Origin: Candolleomyces eurysporus
Taxonomy: Eukaryota; Basidiomycota; Agaricomycetes; Agaricales; Psathyrellaceae
Direction of reading: 5' to 3'
NCBI GenBank assembly: GCA_027579435.1
Contig: JANBPK010001654.1
Coordinates: forward strand, 1-18,620
Length of the DNA stretch: 18,620 bases
This document shows, in pieces, positions 8,400 through 15,734 of the stretch (position 1 is the stretch's first letter; every line of letters begins with the position of its first letter). Position numbers and translations under genes: made by a program. The notes under the pieces are model-generated. The model made no database searches and was not told where the DNA came from. It was given only the letters and a program-made list of their open reading frames with translations.

Positions 8400-10760
8400 A
8401 TGTCTGCTTTGGACAGTCAGCCAACCTCGCTCCCGACGGTAGAAGACGACGATCCTCATGGCTTCTTCGTTCCCAAAGCACTCAGGGATGTCAAGGACGT
8501 CATTCACACGTCTAGTAGGTGATCTGTGCTATGATTCGATAGGATGTGCTGATGCTCTGTCCGAAGTCCCTATTCACTTTCATCTTAACCAATTCATCGA
8601 CACGTAGGTTCTCCGCCGCATATAGCACCCTCGTGTCGCTGACAAAAGCGCGGTTTGTGTTCCAGGCTGCCTTTCCAGCGTTTACGCGACATTAAACAAT
8701 TGGGAACGTCTTCGTATGTCTGGCCATCTGCATCCCATACGCGATTCGAGCATTGCTTAGGTGCGTTCATCATGCGTCACGCACTTGCATTCGCCCCAAC
8801 CTAGTTCCAACTTATTAGGCGTTGCATACCTGGCAAGATGTTTGGCTTCCCATCTTCAAACCAATCAGCCTAGTTTGAAGATAACCAATCGTGACGTCGG
8901 TTGCGTGGAGATCGCAGGTCTTTGTCATGATCTTGGTCATGGTCCTTGGAGTCACGTTTGGGATGGCATTTTCATGCCCAAGGCTATGTAAGTCATCGCC
9001 TCGACGCTGTTTTCATGAGCCTGAAGCCTTCCTCTTTAGTAAAGGATGCGAATGGCAACACGAGCGCGGTTCCGAGATGATGTTCGATTATCTCGTCAAG
9101 AACTACAAAATCCCAATCTCGGACAAAGACGTCAGATTTATCAAGGCCTTAATTGCCGGTGACCCAACCCAGTGCGAGTAAGTGAAGATGCAACGATCTC
9201 GCTGTCTTGTCGGCTAATGACCCGCCGTAGCGCATCCGAAAAGCCCTTCTTATTCGACATTATCGCCAACAAACGAAACGGATTAGATGTCGACAAGTAA
9301 GAATTGGATTCGCGATTTGTCGCTCAAATACCTAACGCGCTACATTGCTAGGTTCGACTACATTCAGCGTGATTCCCATATGACTGGAACCTCGTTCTCT
9401 TTCGAAGCCACCAGGATTGTGAAATCTGCAAGAGTTCTCGACAATCAGATTTGCTACAACATCAAGGACGCGAACCAGATCTACGAAATTTGCCTCCGTC
9501 GTTTCGGTTTGCACAAGAGTATCTATAACCACAAGACTGGTGAGTATAGCCCGGTCTTATTCCTAGTAGAAAAACCTCTGACCGTGACCGCATCTCAGCC
9601 CGGGCAATTGAATATATGATTGTCGATGCTCTTCTTTTGGCTGAACCTTACATGAAGATCGCTGAACGAGTATTTGATCCGGAACGTTTCCTGTACTTGA
9701 ATGACTACATCCTAAACGAAATTGAGAGGTCTAAGGCTCCGGTACGTGACATATTCCTCAACCAGTGCTCAGTCCTCATTCGATGCAGGAATTGGAAGCG
9801 TCTCGCCAATTGATTAAGCGCTTTCGCCATCGCGAGCTTTACCGCGAAGTTGTCTGGAAAGCAGTCGAGTTCACGTCAAAGAAGGCCATCCAGGATTCCA
9901 TCACTTCAGAACGAATCATGGAAAAGGCGCAAAAAACCTTTGAAGGAGAAGGTAGCGAAGAACCCTTTGATTTAACGGCGGACGACATCATTGTCGATAT
10001 CACGACGATGCATTATGGCATGAAGGAGCGTAATCCAGTGGACTTTATCAAGTTTTACTCGAAGAAGCACCCGGACAGTATGTGCTTTCATTTCGCTGTT
10101 TTATCTGGTTGGGTAAGAGTACTAATTGTTGCCATAGAGCCTATGCACGCTGGTCCCGGGGATTACTCTGGACTGAGGCCCTCAATCCATGCTGAGATCC
10201 TGTTGCGTATCTTCACGAAGAAGCCAGAGTATTTTGGGAGGGTCCATGATGCATACAACGCAGTGCTGGTGGATATGAGTGAAGAATTTTCTGCAGGCGC
10301 AGACACCGTGCCGAACACTCCAACGTTGGCATCCGCCCGAACTCCAGATGCCTCCTCGTTTGAGACTTTACCCAAGACCCCTGGTGGTGACGCAGGTGAT
10401 GCTGGAACCGGTTCTGGGCAGAAGAAGAAAAGGGCTTTCGGCCGCTCGAACTCTGCGATGATGAGTAAAAACTACTTCGCCGACGTAGATAGGGGATACA
10501 GGCATGAGAGTCCCAGCGCTAGTACACGCCGCATGTCGACGGGAGGAGTGGCAGTGGCCGTTGTTAGAGATCCAAGCGCAGTTGCCGTGGTCACTACATT
10601 CCAGCCGACGGCCGACTTGTCACAGCTCTTCGAAGATGGGACCGAGGGCGCTATCATTGATGCGACGCCTTTACAAAGACTGAAGAGAGGAAGGGAGGAC
10701 GAGTTGCAACCTCCGATTGAGGGCATCGAGGTGAAGAGGAGGAAGGAATCTGCGAAGTGA
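8400..10760 (+). CDS. SAMHD1-like HD-domain dNTP triphosphohydrolase, about 620 aa
   Basis: Ten exons: 8400-8514, 8567-8603, 8666-8760, 8819-8987, 9040-9177, 9231-9296, 9352-9539, 9599-9741, 9789-10077, 10138-10760; they sum to 1863 nt in a single frame. Homologues hydrolyse dNTPs to deoxynucleoside and triphosphate and so control dNTP pools. Metal-site motifs are present: HTRFEH (His80), [11 protein letters not shown] (His119, Asp120) and NGLDVDKFDY (Asp206). [11 protein letters not shown] and [11 protein letters not shown] also match SAMHD1. The animal SAM domain is absent: the HD core starts near residue 30. The C-terminal 170 residues are low complexity, rich in Ser/Thr-Pro, and end in a basic stretch (VKRRKESAK) that could be a nuclear signal. 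The last intron (10078-10137) is exactly 60 bp and free of stops, so retention would add 20 residues. All residues of the HD site are intact, so an active enzyme is likely. Confidence 0.92.
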
Positions 10761-11336
10761 TTAATGGCGCCATCCTCTGGGGGTGCGTTTTCTTGGAGTC
10801 GTTTATGCACATTCATATCCATTCTTCGATTCATCGGTTCATTCCTTGCATTCTTGCCTTGGACGCTTTGCCGCCATTTTGCACATATGCCTTCATTCAT
10901 GTTATGCATTCATCGGACTCTCCATTCACTGTATATGATTCCTCGTTGGCGCTCAATATGCGTCAATTACGTTCATCCGTTCGTTAAATTATTACCACTA
11001 CATATCATCCATAGCATCGCCCTTCATCTTCACTATCCCTTCCGCCTTTGCACATAGACACTTACAGTACGGATGGACAATACTATACACCATGTTGACA
11101 ATTGGATCGGCCTATTGTTTATCGTCACCTCGAGCGTTGACTGGACTGCTTCAACTCCAAGTATCGCGGCCCAAACGTTTATCGACTTTCCTCTCTAGCA
11201 ATAATATGCTGAGACGCTCCAAGCATCAGGTTTTCTTCACGACTGGGGCTCAATACACAGCTTTTTTTTGGTAAAGATCTCATATCTTTGACGTCTCTAA
11301 ATACCTGTCTCAGTGTCTTTGACAGATCAAACTAGT
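10761..11336. other. 3' flank of the SAMHD1-like gene, no supported gene
   Basis: A pyrimidine-rich stretch with many CATTC/TTCAT repeats (about 10805-10925, ATTCATCGG twice) fits a 3' untranslated region. Several open frames exist on both strands but they lack splice structure, domains and balanced composition. Confidence 0.5.
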
Positions 11337-11526
11337 AAAACGTCGACGCTCTAGCGGGCGCTGGAATCAACGATCNACAGACTGGAAAACCGTCGCGATC
11401 TCAACTTTCAAGCCTGGCTACGCTTCGATCCAAACTTTCAGGCCTGCCTGCGTGATTCAGGCGAGTCGGTCTCCAAATCAAAATGGCAAAACGTCAAAGC
11501 TCTCGCGGGCGCTGGAATCAACGATC
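11337..11526. repeat. Duplicated 39-bp segments
   Basis: 11337-11375 and 11488-11526 match at 36 of 39 positions (core gcgggcgctggaatcaac). Between them a shorter motif, aactttca.gcctg, occurs at 11403 and 11433. An N stands at 11376 directly after the first copy. Confidence 0.8.
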
Positions 11527-11615
11527 TCAGCCTAAAATCTAGGATCGCAGCCTGAAATCGACGGTTGTAGCCTTTAACTTTCAGCAATCGTAGCCTGAAA
11601 TCCACCATTGTAAAA
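11520..11615. repeat. Degenerate tandem repeats of about 20-22 bp
   Basis: Four imperfect units each contain (g/t)(c/t)agcct(g/t/a)aa(a)tc: 11527-11542, 11548-11562, 11565-11580 and 11585-11602. Spacing is about 20 bp. They run into the cleaner 20-bp array at 11647. Confidence 0.5.
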
Positions 11616-11646
11616 CAGCAAAATTTCAGTGCCAGCTGGATTTTGC

Positions 11647-11726
11647 AGTCCCAGTCCAATTAGTTCAGCCGTCGCCCAATTCATTCAGTCGTAGCCCAAT
11701 TTGTTTAGTCGTAGTCCAATTCGTTG
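11647..11726. repeat. Tandem array, four units of exactly 20 bp
   Basis: Units 11647-11666, 11667-11686, 11687-11706 and 11707-11726 share the pattern AGTCGTAGCCCAATTCGTTC with 2-5 changes each. There is no spacer, so it is not a CRISPR array. Function unknown; a minisatellite or a transposon-internal repeat are both possible. Confidence 0.8.
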
Positions 11727-12172
11727 CCCAAGCAATTTTGTTCTCAGCCAGCACCAGTCTTAACTGGGAAGTCCGGTCGCAACTGCCTGAATCCACTCAG
11801 GTTCCTAGGCCAACTTGGGTCGGCAGCGATGGCATCGCTGCGAATCCTCAGCCGGTCAAGCGACATACTGTATCATATCGTGAACACAGCACAGGAATGC
11901 TCAGACACTAGCCTAGAATTTCCGGAGGTTTGTTTGGAACGACGGCTCTGCAAAGTCAGCTCCGAGAGTTAGTGTCCTGTGAACAAGGCCGCGAAAATGG
12001 TCTTCACAAACTGTTCATTTAGCTTTCCGATTGTCCGATTTTGAATGTTAAGTCAGCGCTCAATGTGACCAGAACCTATACTGAATTCATTCAGGTTTCT
12101 AGATGGCAGAATGGAGTCGGAATAGCCTCTTTCTGTGTTCAAGCCACCCATGCAAAGTCACCCTCACAGGGT

Positions 12173-12430
12173 CATTGGGCAGAACTATACGATGCCTACT
12201 TGGGAGAATGGGAGTATTTCGCGAGTGCCGCGGCAATTATGTTGGTTGTTATGATTGGGGACGCACTGCTGGTGGGAGCGGTACCCTGATTTTTCCAGAC
12301 ATCTAACAAGGCTCATGGGTTGTTTGCCACAGGTGTATCGCTGCTATATAGTTTGCGCGAAATACTGGTGGGTGACAATCTTGCCCATGATAGCGCGCCT
12401 GGCTGCTCTAGGCCTGTTTCATGACTGCTT
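12173..12430 (+). pseudogene. Fragment of a multi-pass membrane protein gene
   Basis: Two exon-like pieces join across a 61-bp intron (12272-12332, GTGGGA...CAG). The joined reading ends the first piece with AAAIMLVVMIGDALL and continues VYRCYIVCAKYWWVTILPM. This is the hydrophobic-plus-YRC signature of a large, uncharacterised family of seven-helix Agaricomycete membrane proteins. Neither the helices that should come before nor those after could be found in any frame, so only about two membrane segments remain. It may be a decayed host gene or a piece captured by the Helitron whose remains start about 330 bp further on. Confidence 0.5.
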
Positions 12431-12760
12431 CAAAGTACGATTTATGCTGATTCAATCGCCTGGAATAGCAACACCTAGCTCTCTTCTTTTTATCGAGATC
12501 ANTTTTTTGTGTCACCACTGGCCACTTCTTCACCAAAAACAGTTCTGTAATCAACCCGATCCAATTTGCTCACCAAACTGCCGAATCATCTTACCCTCAA
12601 TCGACCTTGAATTGCGAGTTTGGCCGAAACAGTGCAGGCGTCTATTATCCACATCACACAGGAGAAGTGGAACAACGGCGGAGATGTTGAGAGGGTCGGG
12701 TAGGGATTGAACCGGTGTTTTTGTCGTGAAGAAGCTGAACATGTACTCCAGCCGGCTTAA

Positions 12761-13107
12761 GTGAGCCATGCATGCCAACACTGCAGAGCGCTCCACTGGA
12801 TTGATGAGCCTATCAATTCAAAAGGGAGCGTGCAATCTCCCCATTTCAACAGGTGCTGCTTGGATGGCCATGTAACTCTTCCTCCCATGCCGGAACTCCC
12901 CAAGCCACTACATAGCTCCCTTTCTGCTGATACAGACGTTGCCAGAGAATCTCAGAAGGATATCTGGAAAAATAATCGGACTTTTTCGTTCACATTGATT
13001 GGTGTCCAGCAAGATCATACCGTCTACCATTGCTCTGGTTGTGCTCCTCCAGTCTATTAGATCTTAGGTGAACTTTACCATGTGTCTGACAAACAGCAAA
13101 GAGTGAT
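12761..13107 (+). pseudogene. Helitron Rep/helicase protein, N-terminal remnant
   Basis: One frame reads like the N-terminal zinc-finger region of fungal Helitron proteins: CQHCRALHWIDE (finger), then FNRCCLDGHVTLPPMPELP, then FSFTLIGVQQDH. After a TAG at 13058-13060 the same frame continues ILGELYH, which is the expected next motif (usually RIHGELYH), before another stop at 13112. The normal start is also missing, with a TAA in frame just upstream. Complete Helitron proteins run to well over 1000 residues with a Rep nickase and a Pif1-type helicase. The Rep region is not found here, so this is a dead, truncated copy. Confidence 0.8.
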
Positions 13108-13559
13108 TGAATAGCTACTATTACCGTTATCCCAACAGTACCATCCCAATACAACAGTTTATCTATGTAATATTGCAATGATCGAGTCTTTTGCATGCGA
13201 CCACAGGCAAAGCAAGCGTTGACATCCTGAGAAAAGGGGTGAGATGAACACGGAGCAGAAAGCAAAAGCCAGGTTACCGCATGGATGGAGTCGATTGGCA
13301 TGGACGACTATTGTTCGAGGTCCATGTTCAAAGTGTGCGTAGCATGGGTCAAAGTCTCGATCTCCATTGCATCCAGCCCCTACCGGCTTGAAAACCTGGC
13401 TGAACATTCTCTCCTCAGTCTTACCTGCCTCAGGCCCTCCAAGTGCCCCACCCTAAGTGCGAAAATATTTCTGGGGGGCGTTGTTCCAATGAATCTCATT
13501 GCTTCTAAGCACTCCCCACTGGAAGGCCTCAGTAGAAGTGTAGTTTTATCGGTTCATTT

Positions 13560-14260
13560 TAATCTCCCCAGCACAAAGGTATTCCTGAGAGTCTTTCTAT
13601 TGATTTTGTTGGCTCACACTTGCTCCCAGCAAAAGATTCGCACTCAGAGCATTGTCCTATTGGGAGATGATTTAAATCCATATGACCTTGGGAGGGTTAT
13701 TATTGCCTATGTTAGATGCCATCTTTTCTTTGGCATGGGGGCACTTTGGCAGTTTTCATCTCAGCACTCCCAAAATTGAATGTGAGTGACGCTTGCCAGT
13801 GGGAAAACAATTATTGATACAATACCTATGACTCGGAGCTTTGAGCGATGCATCAACAGCACTTGGGAACCAGTGCCCAGGCTGTCATCTGGGTATTAGA
13901 TTATGCACCCAACATTGCGCATTCTGCCGTTCGAATGGGCGGAAAGTCAAAAGGCAATCAATCTCAAGAGTGCCACCAGTGAAGCACTCAAGAACACATT
14001 CTAGGGGTAACTGTGACCCCGAATACCTCTTACTTGAATAGTGCACTGCGTTGACTTCTTCACTTGCAGATGCGGGCCTCAATATCTGTTTTTCATCTCA
14101 ACCTTGAAATACGTTGCACTTTCTGAGAAGGCTGTCTTTGAACTCAATTCGTACTCATTCAATGTCTTCCAGACTTTCTGTGGCTGCGCCCGTATTATGG
14201 AGTACAAATTGTTGCATCAGCGCGGGTACTCTGCATGGCCGAGAGAAGATATGCATATGG
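13560..14260 (+). pseudogene. Possible Helitron helicase remnants
   Basis: Two short stretches resemble the Helitron Pif1-type helicase. One is KVFLRVFLLILLAHTCSQQK (about 13576-13635), like the segment after the Walker A motif (GKTFLYR..LLAHVRSQGKI), but the GPGGTGK residues themselves are not visible. The other is KYVALSEKAVF (about 14110-14142), like LYVALSRA near the helicase end. They are in order and orientation with the upstream N-terminal remnant and the downstream 3' terminus, but far too close together, so most of the gene is deleted. The match is weak and rests on motif memory only. Confidence 0.4.
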
Positions 14261-14358
14261 TTGTACTCTCCTACTTTGAATGAGAGTTGGTGCTTTCCTA
14301 TGGTGTTTCAAGTGATTGAGGCTCTCCATCTACTGTCAATCATCGGATTCGTCTCCTA

Positions 14359-14385
14359 CCGTGCGTAGCACGGGTCAAGAGCTAG
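14359..14385 (+). mobile_element. Helitron 3' terminus (hairpin plus CTAG)
   Basis: CCGTGC-GTA-GCACGG (14359-14373) is a perfect 6-bp stem with a 3-nt loop. Twelve bases from the end of the stem the sequence reads CTAG (14382-14385), followed by T. Helitrons end in CTRR with a hairpin about 10-12 nt inside and insert between A and T, so all three features fit. GC-rich hairpins of this form are common at Helitron ends. The 5' end (TC after A) was not found. Confidence 0.7.
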
Positions 14386-14477
14386 TCCAAACTTCTACTT
14401 CGATTGTCTTGAATCGCAGAACGATAGGCATACTTGGCAGCCTGAGAGTTTTCGACAGTCAGAGCTTTGACGAGTGC

Positions 14478-14484
14478 TATATAA
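14478..14484 (+). promoter_or_regulatory. TATA box of the Ras-like gene
   Basis: TATATAA lies 57 bp upstream of the start codon at 14541, a normal spacing for a filamentous fungus core promoter. It suggests that the gene is, or recently was, transcribed. Confidence 0.5.
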
Positions 14485-14540
14485 TCCTCCAGTAAGATTC
14501 TCACCTGGATACTCTTTCTGATCCACTCCGCACTTCCAAA

Positions 14541-15362
14541 ATGGAGTTTTGGAAGATAATCATGCTCGGGGGCGCCGATGTAGCTTCGATGTCTCCGAAA
14601 GTTCGGGTGAGCTTATCTCTATATACATCCACTTTCTGGGTTGCTGACAGTTGACGACGCCTTCTCGTCGCCAGGAATTCTTCTTGACAAGTGAGAACTC
14701 TATTCAAGTCAATCACGGTGCTCCACCCCGAGCATCAACTCTCCAAGAATAGCTTACAGACTCAGCTTTTAGGTGACGATTATTGTCGTAAGGCATGGTC
14801 TGTGGACAACCGGCGCGTCTTAATTGACGTTTTGGACGCACTTGGAGAAGGTTTATCCTTTCCCTTCTGGACTGTTTGGCGACTAATGCAAGTCACGTAA
14901 TTATAGACGAATATAATTTACCCATTCACCACATCGCAAGGTGAGAGTCCACGTCCTCGAGTTAGCGACGACAGTTTAATATTTTGCAGAGACGCAGAAG
15001 GATTTGCCTTTGTTTACTCTGCCACTTCCCGCCACTCTTTGCAAGTAGCCCAAACTTTCTACCAGATCATAAGCGAATTGAGAGAAGGGTCGCAACTTTC
15101 TATGTGCACCTTCCTTGTTGCCGTCAAAACAGACCCGGACGTTGCGAAAGAGGACGTCATATCCAGCGAGGAAGGTAGTTTGGTAGCAAAACTGCTCGGC
15201 TGCGAGTTCCATGAAATTTCGCTCAAGGATCCTCTGGATATCGAGAAACTCTTTGCAAATCACGTTCGGGGAATGAGGAGAGCGAGCCTGGCTGTGAATC
15301 TGAAGGCCGGAAGGCTGTCGTTTCAAAGAAAAAAGGTCGGGAAGTGGTGTACAGTGATGTAG
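14541..15362 (+). CDS. Ras-like small GTPase family protein with degenerate G motifs (198 aa)
   Basis: Five exons: 14541-14606, 14675-14707, 14760-14850, 14907-14940, 14990-15362, total 597 nt. The fold is Ras: MEFWKIIMLG aligns with MTEYKLVVVG, DDYCRKAW with EDSYRKQV, VLIDVLDALGEDEY with CLLDILDTAGQEEY, and EGFAFVYSATSRHSL with the following strand. The C-terminus is a CAAX box, CTVM, preceded by basic residues (RKKVGK), so membrane anchoring by prenylation is expected. The nucleotide site is degraded: the P-loop GxxxxGKS is GGADVASM, switch I threonine is missing, Gln61 is Glu, and NKxD is VKTD. Canonical GTP binding is therefore unlikely. Length equals that of a normal Ras. Splice choice is weakest at exon 2: an acceptor at 14650 would add eight residues, and the donor at 14708 (GTCAAT) is unusual. 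A young pseudogene with an intact frame is the alternative. Confidence 0.75.
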
Positions 15363-15734
15363 GAATCTGTAGGAATCAGGAACCTGTGGTAAGTAATTGC
15401 AGGATCGAATTCGGATGTTGCTTCTCAATCTTGACCGATGGCCATTGACAGGACAATGCAGCTTATTGTGTTTAAATCGCAGAATCAACTAAATTTACAA
15501 GTCTCAACCAAGCTGTAGGGCCTCGACATGATCATGTCCTTGCACACGCCGCCACATCCGGAGCGCCCGTGGCCCCCGGCCACTGCTATTAGGTATTTAG
15601 GATCGAACGGCATCAAAATCGTTTCGGCCTCAAACCACCCCCTTGAATATCTCTAGATTTGAAAGAAAAGCGAGTATCCGAGGTGAGAGTTGACGGTAAT
15701 CCTACATTATGGGAGGTATTTGAACGTGATTCAG
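15363..15734. other. Intergenic, no supported gene
   Basis: About 370 bp separate the Ras-like gene from the next open frame. It should contain the terminator of one and the start of the other, but no in-frame ATG for the downstream F-box gene was found here. A GC-rich stretch lies at 15538-15590. The sequence at 15683-15734 looks like a 52-bp intron (GTGAGA...CAG). Confidence 0.4.

Noticed and set aside
8244..8507. Antisense open frame of 87 codons over the SAMHD1-like start
   Set aside because: It overlaps the first exon and leader of a well-supported gene and has no recognisable features.
10927..10937. Puf3-type RNA motif in the 3' flank of the SAMHD1-like gene
   Set aside because: TGTATATG differs from the UGUANAUA consensus at the last base and occurs once; not enough to call.
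10764..11057. Two overlapping open frames downstream of the SAMHD1-like gene
   Set aside because: Composition follows the CATTC-rich 3' flank in every frame; no domain or splice signals.
11647..11726. CRISPR-like array of 20-bp repeats
   Set aside because: Units are directly adjacent with no spacers, and the genome is eukaryotic.
12990..13407. Minus-strand frames with a hydrophobic stretch (VGITVIVAIQSLFAVC)
   Set aside because: They lie opposite the Helitron N-terminal remnant, have no continuation by splicing, and only one hydrophobic segment.
13285..13779. Open frame of 164 codons as an independent gene
   Set aside because: It has no promoter or domain of its own. Part of it resembles the Helitron helicase, so it is treated as element remains.
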